Assembly (NCBI GenBank): GCA_037447655.1
Contig: JBBHKE010001244.1
Location: 226,346-290,345, forward strand
DNA: 64,000 nt
Direction: 5' to 3'
Source of the DNA: Zygnema cylindricum
Lineage: Eukaryota > Streptophyta > Zygnematophyceae > Zygnematales > Zygnemataceae
Positions 1 to 11,193 of the stretch are shown here, piece by piece. A program made the position numbers and the translations under genes. How positions within the stretch are numbered: position 1 is the stretch's first letter; each line of letters opens with the position of its first letter. The notes beneath the pieces were generated by a model. It searched no databases and was not told where the DNA came from. It saw only the letters and a list, made by a program, of their open reading frames with translations.

Positions 1-144
1 CAGTTGTTGCTGTTGTTGCTGGTGCTGCAGCTAGTGCTACTGGTGCAGTTGCATGCACCAAGTCAGCAGCTGCTGTTGCAAGTCAGCTGCTGCTGTGCGG
101 CTGGTGGTGCTGCTGTGCGGCTGGTGGTGCTATTGGTGTTGAGG
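1..144. repeat. CTG/GTT-rich low-complexity tract with a 20-bp tandem duplication
   Basis: The tract is made of GTT, CTG, GTG and CAG triplets. A 20-bp unit is repeated exactly at 91-110 and 111-130. One frame stays open through the tract, but 20 bp is not a multiple of three, so the duplication does not respect a reading frame. I treat this as a simple repeat and not as the end of a gene. A gene continuing to the left of the window cannot be excluded. Confidence 0.6.
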
Positions 145-1039
145 TATTTCGAAATAAATAAAAAATAAAATAAATATTTATAAAACAAATTGACGTTATG
201 CTTTTTGATTTATGAAAAGATGTCCAATTTAGATTATGAATTATAGAACTTTGACTTCAAACATTAGAAATAAAAAATTAGATGATGATGCAAATATTTG
301 CACTCGAAAAGTAAACATTCACATTGGAAATAAACCAAAATAATTTTTTATTTAACCCAAAAAATTCAATTCAAGACATTAGAAGAGAGAAAGAGAGAGC
401 GTGAGAGAAGGTACGTTTTTTTGGCATAATTTGATTATCGTGATTTTATTTCAAACTCGCAGTGTGAGTACATGTATACAAAAAGGAAAGCCCTACATTG
501 ATAGTATTGGAAAAAGAAAAACAATCTTACTTGCTATGTATTCTTTAAACATTTATTGTCAGACCGGAAAGCATTCCTAACATTGCAACAAATATATCCC
601 TATGCTAAAAAATCGCAAACTACTTTATTCTTAGAAATATTATTGATTCAAGAAATGCATGTAAAACTGGTTGTTCCTTATCATATTGAACACTACAAAT
701 ATAACCCAAAGCAACAAGAGAAAAACCCAATCCTAACACAAATCACGCCTACAAATTAAGCCCATATCAAAGTGCTTCAAAGAAGTGAAGCTCCACCGAT
801 TATCGGACCACCGATACACCCATGCAGTAATGGAGAGACAAATAACAGTGCAAGATATACCTCCTCGTCACTGGAGGGAAATAAAATACAGAGCAACAAA
901 TAAAAATGAAACGTGGTCAAAATTCCCCTTTGGAAGTAAAACATTGTACGGCTCAAAGTTCAACCAAACACGAAAACTATAAAAAACCACGGTATTTCAG
1001 TCACAATTTAAGTCTACTGAAAAGGGAACAAACATAACA
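145..1039. other. AT-rich intergenic stretch, nothing recognised
   Basis: Short open frames occur here (for example 556-759 and 785-982), but none shows a domain, a splice pattern or a composition that sets it apart from the background. I see no RNA gene and no clear repeat. Confidence 0.5.
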
Positions 1040-1343
1040 AACTACATAAATATGGCATTGATATAATATTGTATTATATTATCTTTGTATAATAGTACAT
1101 AATTATATTGTGTTATATTTTTAAGTATTAATGCATTGTATAACAAAATTAATGTATATTATAAAATATACATTATACTACATTAGGTTATTGTGACACA
1201 TCTTTATATTGTATTTTATTATGTCACAATACATTAAATGATATATATTATATATAATATAACATTAGAATGTTATATTGTATTACAGTATATAATACAA
1301 TGACATTCAAATGTTTTGTATATTACATAGTATTACATTGTAC
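1040..1343. repeat. Very AT-rich tract with short palindromes
   Basis: This is almost pure A/T. It holds an inverted repeat at about 1150-1175 (10-bp arms around a 6-base centre) and a second small one (TTGTGAC / GTCACAA, about 1190-1228). It runs directly into the minisatellite. No coding signal. Confidence 0.5.
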
Positions 1344-1900
1344 AAAACTGAGCAAAAAACTAAACAATAAACTGAGCAATAAACTGAGCCAAAAAATTGA
1401 GCCCAAAACCGAGACAAAAACTGAGAAGAAGACGGTGCCAAAGCGTGACCAAATAACTGAGCCAAAATACTAAGCCGAAATACTGAGCAAAAAACTGAGC
1501 CAAAAACTGAGACAAAAACTGAACAAAAAACTGATAAAAAAACAGAGCCGAAAACTGAGCCAAAAACTGAGACAAAAATTGAGCATAAAACTGAACATAA
1601 AACTGACAAATAAAATGAGCAATAAATTGAGCAATAAACTGAGCAAAAAACTGAGCCAAAACTGAACAAAAAACTGAACAAAAAAGTTATAAAAAAACTG
1701 AGCCAAAAAATGAGCCAAAAACTGAACAAAAAACTGAGAAAAAAACTGAACAAAAAACTGAAAAATAAACTGAGAAATAAACTGAGCGAAAAACTAAGCA
1801 AAAAAACGAACAAAAAACTGAGCAATAAAAAGAGCAATAAACTGAGCAAAAAATTGAAGAAAAAATTGAGGAAAAAACGGAGCCAAAAATTGAAAGATAG
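1344..1900. repeat. 12-bp minisatellite, about 45 degenerate copies
   Basis: The unit is close to CTGAGCNAAAAA and repeats every 12 bp with few length changes; an 11-bp unit lies near 1655. Because 12 is divisible by three and the unit carries no stop codon in several frames, long open frames appear on both strands. The + frame reads as K-L-S-N/Q-type tetrapeptides, and the complementary strand reads F-G-S-V / F-C-S-V over 224 codons. Several overlapping frames being open together points to a tandem repeat and not to a gene. Confidence 0.85.
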
Positions 1901-1951
1901 ACAGAGGAAGACAAGACCCTCAACCAAATTTATGAAGGTTTGGGAACTTGC

Positions 1952-1982
1952 CATGATGTTCCTTTGAACAAGGAACATCATG
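1952..1982. repeat. Perfect 13-bp inverted repeat (hairpin)
   Basis: Arms at 1952-1964 and 1970-1982 are exact reverse complements around a 5-base loop, TGAAC. It lies just past the minisatellite. It is not followed by a T run, so there is no sign of a terminator role. Confidence 0.7.
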
Positions 1983-2424
1983 ATGGTTAGAATGATAATT
2001 TATTCCTCGGATTGGTTACCTTCATGTTCATTAAGGATGATAAGTATGGCCAACAACTGTTCCATTTTGAAAAAATTGAAGGAGAATGAAGACTAGCACC
2101 GCTGCTGCGGAGGTTTTAGGTCAAAAAGAGGCGTTAAGGAGAGAGCCATGGGAATATTTTAGAGACGCTGTGTTCCCTGTTACATGACCGTACATTTCGT
2201 ACATCATCGTACATTACGTACGACGTCCTTTTTACACCTAGTACTACAAATTTTGCGTTATCAACTTGCTGCCAAAGATTCTATATGGATTAGCATTGTC
2301 GGAATAGCTGTTTACGTGTAACCAACCAACATGCGCCAGGCAAAATAAATGTCGGTTACTGACCCGACACAATGGAACGGTCGCTTCAGTAAACGATTTT
2401 TTGACGTTTACAGAGACCGCCTAA
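1983..2424. other. Unassigned stretch before the element block
   Basis: A 33-codon open frame (2086-2187, with the string REPWEYFRDAVFP) is the only protein-like piece, and I do not recognise it. It stops exactly where sequence rich in GTAC and TACG begins (about 2188), so it could be a gene or transposon fragment cut by an element. No other feature is supported. Confidence 0.3.
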
Positions 2425-3530
2425 TGGAACAACGCTATGAGTCGATGTTCCATCACGAAGAGTGTGTAGTCCACGTGTTATACATTGAGTGGCACCACGT
2501 AGGTTTTGACCGGATTTTTAAAATCTTTTAAAAATCTCCACACCGACAAATTTCACTTAAAATCTTCAATTGCGTACTATGTACCTGCGTACCAAATCAT
2601 GATACGACAAAACTTTTGTACTTTCTGCAATCGCCAGTCTTTTACGCCAATTCATTGTTTAGGGTTCGTGTTTTCGAACATGACGAAAGTCCTTTGCCGA
2701 AAATAGGGTGACGAAAGAAATTGCGCGACGAAAGAAATTGCGCGACGAAGGACCGTTTCAAGATTACTTTTCTAATTTTCAGTTGCATTTTGAAACGTAC
2801 ATACCATGTGCAAATTTCGTCAATTTTCGTTGGTTTTCCATCGTGACACGTAGCTTATTTGTCCAGCGTGTCACGATTTTTTTTTTTTCTGTATATGCCA
2901 ACCCACCTCTTACAGGTTCGTTGGCAGCTACAGAGAAAAATAAAGCGAACGCCTCGCAGATGAACATCTGACGGTCAGTATTACCTCCAAGACCTTTGGA
3001 GAGTATTGGCAAGATTCTCTTTAATGTTGTTTGCGTATAAAAACAAAATAAGCGGTACGAATTGGTACGGATAGTCGCGAATTTCTGTAAACTACCCCAC
3101 TTTTCGACTGATGGAACTTGACCCTAACTCTAATTTGTAAACTGCTTTGTAAATAATTTCGGCGCATAATATATCTATACTAAAATATGTGCATGTACGA
3201 AATTGTTAAAATCGTACGCCGTCGCGTTTTTTTGACATCCGCGTATGCCGGAAAATATTTACGCAATTACATGTTAGCGCGACTACGGGATATCGTGAAT
3301 ATTTTTTCTGTACTTTTCTACTTGAAAAAGTACAAAATAGTACGGCTCTGACAGTCCTTACACCACCCTATTTAAAATGGCACCCTATTAGAGCTATGAA
3401 CCCTATTTAATGGGGTACCTCAAATAACGTTTAGAAACATTTAGAATCATTAATTCGTTTTTGAGAATTTGCTGAAAAAAACAGGATACCTCAATTAGAG
3501 TCATGAACGCTAATAGCGATTCACGGTGTA
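2425..3530. mobile_element. Compound block of non-autonomous DNA elements, copy 1
   Basis: 2440-2640 resembles 4215-4395, and 3020-3530 is nearly identical to 4500-5017 in the same orientation, so this is the first of two copies of one compound unit. The right boundary is the conserved end ...ATAGCGATTCACGGTGTA at 3530, the terminus of the TACACC element family. An inner boundary near 3111-3130 (TGATGGAACTTGACCCT) resembles the terminal repeat of the element at 4147-4601. No transposase coding is seen. Confidence 0.65.
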
Positions 3531-3572
3531 CTGTACAGTACGGTTCTGTACAGTACAGTACTGTACAGTACA
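3529..3572. repeat. GTACT/GTACAG palindromic microsatellite between two element ends
   Basis: This self-complementary run is built from GTACAGTAC and TGTAC units. It separates the right end of one TACACC element (ends 3530) from the left end of another (starts 3569). Similar runs adjoin the elements ending at 5017 and 16251, which suggests a target preference or end-derived amplification. Confidence 0.6.
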
Positions 3573-4146
3573 CCGCCAATCGTTATTAGCGTTGTGTACG
3601 CTAATTCCGTCCCGCTTATTTTATTTTTTATTCTCCATTAGTGTAGTTCATTCTATTTCTTTCTTTATTCTATTTAGGGTTATTTTCAGTACGTTGCCTA
3701 TTAAATAGAGGTTATGAAAGTCAAAGATGTCCAACCGATTGACCGTCAAATTTTTACTCAACGGTACTTTATTTGTACCAATGTGTACTTCAAACGTACG
3801 TTTTTTGACAAAATGACGTAAGTGACTGTGCGCAACCAAAACAGTCACTGTCATGATCAATTCCCTTTATTTATGTGGCTGCCGCAGTTTTGTTACAGTA
3901 AACCTGCGCCGGCCGTGTGAATTGTTCATTTTTTTATGACGGTCGACGTTCGCAAGCGCGACACTTTTTTAACCGCCAGTACAATATTTCGCCAGTCAGA
4001 GTTGTTCGACGGCTTGACCGTCAAATCTGAACTTAAAGGTACGTAGCTTGTACGAAACTGTAATTCAAATGTTCAATTTCTGACAACTCCCTGCGCGCAG
4101 CAAAATTCGTCTCTGCGATTAGCACTTCCCAAAAGCTTTTATTCTA
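3569..4146 (+). mobile_element. TACACC-family element, left end, right end not found
   Basis: The sequence starts TACACCGCCAATCGTTATTA and matches the left 130 bp or so of the complete element at 12979-13526. After about 3,710 the similarity is lost and no GGTGTA end with the matching GCCAATCG variant is found before the next element at 4147. This is probably a truncated or interrupted copy. Confidence 0.5.
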
Positions 4147-4601
4147 AGGGTGAAGTTCCATTAAGACATTCTGTAATTGTACGGCCAACATTACAGAATG
4201 CTACAATTTGAACGAAGTTCCATTGCGCAGAGTCTGTAATCCACGTGCTCGAAACTGAGTGGTACCACGTAAGTCAATATCGGATTCTAAAAATCGTCAA
4301 TGATTTTCACACCGACCAAAAATCTTCATTTGCGTACCATGTACGTGCGTACCAGGTCATCGTGCAACACAAATTTTGTACTCTCCGTAGACGTTTGAAC
4401 CGCCAAGGACAGATTCCAGCTTGCGCGATTTCCGCTTGAGCAATTTCCACTTGCGCAATTTCCGCGTCTCGATGCCGAGGAATCAAATCTGAGTGCGCTT
4501 CTTGTTTTCCGTATAAAAACAAAATAAGAAGTACGACGTAGTACGGAGAGGTCCGAATTTCTGTAAACTTCCTCACTTTTCGTCTAATGGAACTTCACCC
4601 T
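4147..4601. mobile_element. 455-bp MITE with perfect 17-bp terminal inverted repeats
   Basis: The ends 4147-4163 and 4585-4601 are exact reverse complements (AGGGTGAAGTTCCATTA). It is short and non-coding, which is typical of a miniature inverted-repeat element. A clear target duplication is not visible. Inside it lie three 15-bp imperfect direct repeats (about 4416-4462, CTTGCGCNATTTCC type), part of a 113-bp segment found unchanged at 10210-10322. Confidence 0.75.
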
Positions 4602-5017
4602 AATTTATCATTAACTCTAATTTGTAAACTGCTTTGTAAAAAATTTCGGCGCATAATATATCCATAATAGAATATGTGCATGTACGAAATTGTTCAAATT
4701 GTACGCCGTCGCGTTTTTTTGACTTCCGCGTATGCCGGAAAATATTTACGCAATTACATGTTAGCGCGACTACGGGATATCGTGAATATTTTTTCTGTAC
4801 TTTTCTACATGAAAAAGTACAAAATTGTACGACTCTGACAGTCCTTACACCACCCTATTTAAAATGGCACCTTATTAGAGTTATGAACCCTATTTAATGG
4901 GGTACCTCAAATAACGTTTAGAAACATTTAGAATCATTAATTCGTTTTTGAGAATTTGCCGAAAAAAACAGGGTACCTCAATTAGAGTCATGAACGCTAA
5001 TAGCGATTCACGGTGTA
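4602..5017. mobile_element. Compound block of DNA elements, copy 2, right half
   Basis: This is nearly identical to 3111-3530 in direct orientation, including GTAC-rich core motifs, and ends with the same ...GATTCACGGTGTA terminus. Together with 4147-4601 it forms the second copy of the compound unit. It is followed by a GTACT run (5012-5045). Confidence 0.65.
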
Positions 5018-5075
5018 CTGTACAGTACTGTACTGTACTGTACTAAACCTCACACGGTCTTCAAGGGGACATTGA

Positions 5076-5252
5076 ATGCGAAACGTACCACATAGAACCG
5101 TATCCATTTTTCATGGCGCCATGCAGTCTGCTATTCTCCGGTTCTGTGGCGATTATTCGTGGCACTTACTTTGCTGCTCTGCCGCAGTAATCTGCCTCTT
5201 TTTTGGGCTTTTTGCAGGCAAAGATGCCGCTTTGTGGTGCCAGGCACATCAG
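5076..5252 (+). CDS. Candidate first exon with a membrane anchor (glycosyltransferase gene?)
   Basis: The frame opens at ATG 5076 and encodes a short basic N-terminus followed by a hydrophobic stretch (HLLCCSAAVICLFFGLFAG, about residues 30-48). A possible splice donor AG|GTATTT follows at 5252/5253. A short cytosolic tail plus a signal anchor is what a type II Golgi glycosyltransferase would have, and the transferase exons lie downstream on the same strand. The link is inference: the exons that would join it to 6497 are not identified and the phases do not join directly. Confidence 0.25.
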
Positions 5253-5520
5253 GTATTTGCTGTCCTCCCGGACACGTGGCAGAGGATTAAGCAAGCCTAG
5301 TCCATGGTTGTTTTGAGTCGTAAAAGACAGTCTCCCTATCTTAACATTTTAATATTTTTCGCTTGAAACAGAGTATGTCACGGAATGAGGTTTAAGAAAT
5401 CCGTTGGCATCAGTGTTTATATTCAATCAAGAAATAAAAAATCATGTGGCTACAACTTTTTTATTTTCACTGCACATTTTACCAAGAAGAATTCCTCTGC
5501 ACGTGTGTTTGTGATGTTAA

Positions 5521-5705
5521 GAGAGAGAAAAAAAAATAGAGATTGTAGGAGGGAGAGAGAGAGGGACAGTGATAGGGATAGGAAGGGGAGAGGGAGGGAG
5601 AGAGGGAGAGGCGAGGGAAGGAGAGGGGGAGAGATGGAGAGGGAGGGGGAGAAAAAGAGAAAGAGGGATAAGGCGAGGGAGAGGTAAAGGAGAGGAGAGG
5701 GACGG
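5521..5705. repeat. Purine-rich (GA/GGGA) low-complexity tract
   Basis: Almost every base is a purine on the + strand, in irregular GAGAGG and GGGAGA units. The open frames over it are compositional artefacts. Confidence 0.8.
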
Positions 5706-6496
5706 GTTAAGTGTCGATATCAAATGAGGCCAGAGGTCAAATGAGGTTTAATTTTCGCTCCATGTGAAATTCGAGATTAAATTCAGAGTTTCTTGGAGAC
5801 CTGAGTGGTCAGTCTAGAGGTGGATCAATATTTTTTGGCTTTTTTAGTACATTTTACGTTTGGACTAGTCTAGTCAATCATTCTGGTTTTAAGAACGCAG
5901 CTGTGCTAAAAGACTTTGTTTTCATGTAGGTCTTCAGGTTAACCGGTTTTCTGCGCATTTTTTATTCCTTATTAGATTTACGTCATCAAGTTGAGTGGTC
6001 TGTTTCATGAGCACTAGACGTGCATCTCATAGCTAATTTCTATAACCTCACTTAGGAGAGATCAGAAAGTTGCCTCTGACAAACGGGATGCTGGCACGAT
6101 TCCTCAACTACTCTCAATGGTATCTGGATACTTGTTTGTAAAATTTGGAAGCTAACGATTGTATTTGAGTCTTAACAAGGACTATTGGCCAACATGTTCA
6201 CAACGCGATTCTTATCAAACTTGTCTAGTCTCAATGAACAATTTTGACGTCAGACGCATGCAGGAAATTGAATCCAGAAGTCACAAATGTTGAGATTTAT
6301 ATAAATTTGTCTCTTTCTCAAGATTCGCTCCCAGTCATTTACTGGTTGGAAATCTGTGTAGCTTATTTGATTCAACGTATTGCCATTCCTAGGAAGTTTT
6401 GTCGACTTCTTGCAACACAAGTACACGGAGTGAGACACATAAGTTGGAGCGTGGATGTGTTTTATGGATGGATAACCGCTCATTGACATTGAACAG

Positions 6497-8583
6497 ATCC
6501 AAGGGTGCAATGGGAACTGATTTTGAAGACCTTGGGGATCCCCCCCATTGGATGACATCCAGGTTCATAAACAGGTTAGTCTCTTGAGAATATGGGTTTT
6601 TTTTGTCAAATGAAATGTTGCTTCTTGTTTTTCACATTGCCTCGTTTATTCTGTCAAGAACAGCATTCAAAGCAGTGTTTGATGAGACATAGACATCACC
6701 AGTGAATGAAACTTATCGTTATCTGTCAAATTAAGCAGCGTCTGGGATGCCCATGTGCAGGCATTACGCTGACACCCATGAATATCGTTTTGTTGTAAGC
6801 AATGGAAAGGAGTTCGAAGATTCATCAAAACCCAGAGCTGCCTCTTGGTACAAGGTGACATGTCTTTCATGACTGCTATTGTTCATCTCTCATCTATGCA
6901 TTGACTGTGTCCTTTCTTACATTAGGCCGTGAACGGAGGTTTGTCTTGTGATCTGCATTTGTGTAACTGTCATCTGCTGAAACCACTGGATGCAGACGTC
7001 AATTCTCATCATTCGAGTTTGCTTCTGACACCCTTGGTTGTTCGTACACAGGTTCTATTTGCTAAACAGCAATTACAATGTTGTTGTCACTGGGTAATGT
7101 TCCTTGACTCAGACGCATATTACAGAATGGAAAATCATGCTCTTTCGATCAAACAGTGGCTTTCCAGTATGACTGAGGAGGTGAGAGGTGGAATGGCAAC
7201 TTCTTTGTGCCACGTCAGAAGCGGCTTCTGTTACTATGTGATTAAGTGGTGTGCAACTGAAGGTTATGCTTTGAAGGGGGATTGTGAATGTCGCCAAGAA
7301 AGAGTCTTTGTAGAGTTCGTGCTATGATGCACCTTCTAGGCTTTAAATCCAGGGAGGTCCAATGAAATTGGATAGTGTCTTTTCAGCCTCAAATCCACTT
7401 GTCAGAGCTGATTGTTGAAAGATAATGTACTTTGTATGGCATAGTGGTAGGGGTTACCTCCATGTCAGATGTTCTACTTTGATATTTATGGCTATTGCAA
7501 TGTAATGCATGCATCAACGTTGCCGGGAGATGGTATTTGTCGAGGTACTATTTCTTTTTGTTTTGGAAAAATCCGTCTGCCCTTTATTCCTTTCTCTGCA
7601 TTTTCTTATAGCAATAGCAGCAGAATCTTTCCATTTTTGGCTTTTTTCTCATGACTTGCGAATTTTGTGTCATTCAGAAATACTTCTCTCCACTTGTAGA
7701 ATCTGGAGTGAATATGACAAGACAGACATGGTTTCCAGAGGAGCCCCTCCACATATTGGATCCACCTGACTCAGAAACACGTCTTATTGGCCTTTTTCCT
7801 CGGAACGGCGACAACATGGACGGCTTTTGTGGAGGACACGCGCCTCGAAATAAATTTTTTTTATTTCCACAGCCGCCAGAGAAGTGCATTGAATTCATCA
7901 ATGCAGGAGTATTTATCTTGCGAAACTCATCTCTTACTCATCAGGTTTGGTTAAGCGTACAGCCAGTATGTCCTTGCCTGCACTTTTCTTTTTTGGATTG
8001 TTGAAGGAATGCGGAACTTCCTTAAACTTGTGACAGTTCATTAGAGCAGGTTGGAGGATAGTGCTTGTAACTAGTGTTAAGCAGCTGCTGATTGGTGGTA
8101 CAAGGCATAGTGAAGGCATAAACCTTTTATGTCTGCTTCTATGGTCTATTCGCGCTTAATTTTGTTTCCCCATTTTTTTGTTGCAGAAATTGAGGCCAAA
8201 ACAAGTTTCCTTGAATATGTGTGTCTACCTGCTTTACATCTCGAGTGAAATTTTGACTTAGTAGTTGTCCTGAGTTCTAATCTGGTCTTTTGTCCCTTGA
8301 ACAGTTTTTGGACGAATGGTTCAATGACACTTCCAACAAGTATTTCATGTTACATCCATGGGAGCAACAACGGCTGAACTCTATATGCAACAAGTATCGA
8401 AACAATCTGATTCTTGTGCCGTTTATGGAACTAACTGGCCCTAATGGAAGGCAAGTCCGTCATTTTTGGACTCGGTTTAAGAGAAAATCAACAAAAATGC
8501 GAAGTCGAATGATTCAAAAAGCAGCGCTTGGCCTCCTCTCATTTGTCGAGGCACAAAAAGATGAAAAGGCTCGACTTGCATAA
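6497..8583 (+). CDS. GT-A-type glycosyltransferase-like protein, 3' part of gene
   Basis: Probable exons are 6497-6574, one ending at 7180, 7678-7944 and 8305-8583 (stop TAA 8581-8583). The donors (AACAG|GTTAGT, GAGGAG|GTGAGA, CATCAG|GTTTGG), the acceptors and the phase between the last two exons agree. The peptides include PPHWMTSRFINR, then WVMFLDSDAYY with a DSD motif like the metal-binding DxD of GT-A enzymes, then INAGVFILRNSSLTHQ, FLDEWF, HPWEQQRLNSI and GPNGRQVRHFW. A short hydrophobic strand into D-x-D, a later N-A-G-V-F-x-x-R-N strand and an HPWEQ segment are usual in nucleotide-sugar transferases of the galactosyltransferase/MNN10-like sort. The 5' exons and the start of the DSD exon are not resolved, and the 7181-7677 intron may hide a small exon. 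Donor sugar and acceptor are unknown. A probable poly(A) signal AATAAA is at 9199-9204. Confidence 0.6.
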
Positions 8584-10209
8584 CATTTTGCAACCTGGGA
8601 TGCTCGGCTACAGAAGCATCATTGTGACAAAAACTCGAAGTTGAACTTCAAGCCTTTCAAGGGAAAGGCTTCAAACCAAGTTTCTCTCGATGCTTTCCCA
8701 CATTTTTTAGTATTGTAAGGAATGTAAACCATTATTGAATATTATAAGGAATGTGTAGTTTATGTTTTGGTGCTGTCAAGAGCCCATCGGCTACACAAAA
8801 AGAGGCGGTTTTGAGGAGATACCCAGAGTTTTAGCTATGTGGATCAGGCCTGTTGCAAAATGCTGAGGTGGAGTGTTGAAACGTTCAACACTCCAGGTAG
8901 GATCCTTCCGTCAAGCACTATTTCAGTTATCCTTATGATACTGCTCAACTTAGTTAGGATACCTATTCTTATACCTATTCTATGTACTTATAATGGCCAT
9001 ATACAGAGTATGTTTCACAAACAGGGTAGGAGCACCTGTAACAAAGGATTTGTCAAGTCAGCAGGGATAGTGCGACCCTATATAAAGTCTTCCATGTACA
9101 AACATGAAGGAGGACTAGCCATGAAAGAGAAGTTGCAAGAATTGTAACTTGAGTTGTAAGAATTGTTGCCGATGATGATGTACCGTTATTCAACTTCAAA
9201 TAAATGTTTCCAGGAAAGTGCGGTATATTTTTTGAAGGAGACGTCCTGCATGAAAAAAAAAGACAAAAAAAAAAAAAAACACAAATAAATGAAAATTCCT
9301 AATGTCAGCTGTATTTTGAAATGCCCTGAAAGTAAAGATGCGATTTCGATTTCTGTTTACGCCATAAGAGTACATGAAGAACCTTAGAGTTTTGTAGTTG
9401 TAATGTACTTTCTGACCACTTCATGGATGCTGTAAATGTGTTTTATATATATATATATGCATGACTTAATTCCTTCGAAGTATCGTGTGCATTACATGTG
9501 TTTTGTGTACTTTTATTCACTTTTATGTACTTGAAAATACCTTGTGTAAATTAAGTTAAACTCACAGTAAACAGTTTTTTCAATTTGTTCACTTGGTACA
9601 AAATTGATTGCCTGTCACCTCAAATGAACCGGCAACAAAATACAACAAAAAACAAGAAAAACATTCTTGAACTGTAAAATCTGGTTTATATACTGTGTCG
9701 TTGCAGTAGTTCAATCACAATCCCTTCGCCCAGTAGACCAGTGCAATGGACATGGTGTAAAAAATGCGTACATGATTTAGTTTTGCATCAATTTTTGGTG
9801 TGACGTCGTTAGTATGCGGTTGCTTAAGGTGTCTTTTTGCTTGTGATAATGGTCCATGACTTTGTTACCCATTGAAAGTTATGCAATTGTTTTTACTTTT
9901 TAGTCAGGTGTATGTTGAAGACTGTCGCAATCTCTCAGTATCCGGTTCGGTACGTACCATAACCAATGTACTGTGACGAATTGTACATAATTAGATTGTG
10001 GTCAAATAAAACAATTTCCAATATTTTATGGCGATAAAAAATGTAATTTAATCCAAATGTCCAATTATCCTACATTTTCCGTGTCGAGCCTAGCCTCCAT
10101 GCTTTTTGTTTAAGAATGATTCGTATTTAGATTAAAGACAAGGTGCTTGAGATTTGATTATATTACTTTAAATAGTGCAGCCGCTGTAGTTTGAGATCAC
10201 ATAGTCGAT
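8584..10209. other. 3' untranslated and intergenic sequence
   Basis: The first 600 bp are probably the 3' UTR of the glycosyltransferase-like gene, up to the AATAAA at 9199. An A-rich run (about 9253-9284) and a short (TA)n run (about 9445-9458) follow. A single GTACGTACC-type string near 9950 recalls the element island. I see no gene. Confidence 0.5.
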
Positions 10210-10322
10210 GTTTGAACCGCCAAGGACAGATTCCAGCTTGCGCGATTTCCGCTTGAGCAATTTCCACTTGCGCAATTTCCGCGTCTCGATGCCGAGGAAT
10301 CAAATCTGAGTGCGCTTCTTGT
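10210..10322. mobile_element. 113-bp fragment identical to the inside of the 4147-4601 MITE
   Basis: By eye every base matches 4393-4505, in the same orientation, with unrelated sequence on both sides. The terminal repeats of the MITE are absent, so this is either an internal fragment or a piece shared by two different elements. Confidence 0.8.
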
Positions 10323-10670
10323 GTCGGCGCCACTCACATTCGCATGTAGACGTCGTTCTCTGTTTATGAACTGTTGTAAAAAAAAAGTGCAAATTTCGTA
10401 CACGTTGACACATTTCGTTTACTACACTATTTAAATATACCTAGACTAGTATAGAACTATAGATGATGTTAAACAAACCGTACCTGTATTATAGTAGAGG
10501 AAAAGTTAGCGTTATTAATTATATTTTAGATTGAAGGGTCGTCGTTAAGTGGCACCGATTTAGTGTTAGGAACATAAATAGGGATTCACGGTGTGGTCTG
10601 TAATGAAAAAAGTCAAAAATGCTAGGAAATATTAAATATACTCCTATACCCACACTAAATCAAAAAATTG

Positions 10671-11128
10671 TAGTGTTGTGTATCGGTAAAAAATTCATCG
10701 CGATAACACCGATACCGATAGCTATCGGTTATCGAATGGTGAGAGTTACCGATATATTGTACTTTCTGTACTTCCTGTCCGGAATAAACGTGACAGGTTT
10801 CCAGTGGATCCCAAGGAAGAAAGGGACAAAGTCATGGCGGCGTCGGATGTGAAAGGTACATCGTTTTAACTGAGCCGTACTAAAGCCGTACATAACCAAT
10901 GTCGGCTACTGTACTTTCAGCTTGTATAAATGATCTGATTGGTAGGCACCTCAGTAGATAGGGTTGTGAGTAGGGCGCCTTGGGGGAATAACACGTACAG
11001 TTGCGTGAACTTGTCGTACATTTATCTGTATGTCCGTACATATATTTCCATACCTATATATCTAATATCGGCTACCCGAAAAAGGCCCATATCGGTTATT
11101 GGCAAATCCTTACCGATACAAAACACTA
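10671..11128. mobile_element. 458-bp hAT-like non-autonomous element
   Basis: The left end TAGTGTTGTGTATCGGTAA and the right end, read on the other strand, TAGTGTTTTGTATCGGTAA differ at one base. Inside lie several copies of ATCGG and CCGAT (for example CCGATAGCTATCGG near 10719), as in subterminal transposase-binding sites. The flanking octamers AAAAATTG and GAAAATAG agree at 6 of 8 positions, compatible with a decayed 8-bp target duplication. The TAGTG start and the 8-bp duplication suit the hAT superfamily. No coding capacity. Confidence 0.65.
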
Positions 11129-11193
11129 GAAAATAGCCAGCCACAATCATACAGTTCGACACTTCGACGAGCTTTAAGCTAAAGTACGGAGAG

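Noticed and set aside
1307-1981. 224-codon open frame on the - strand (F-G-S-V repeats)
   Set aside because: It is the other strand of the 12-bp minisatellite. Several overlapping frames are open at once, and the amino-acid pattern follows only from the repeat unit.
3529-3572. Regular GTACT palindromes considered as a CRISPR-like array or origin
   Set aside because: There are no spacers or constant repeat length, and the same runs recur at element ends, so they fit transposon targets better.
5385-5687. 100-codon Arg/Glu-rich open frame
   Set aside because: It is produced by the purine-rich GA tract and has no structure beyond composition.
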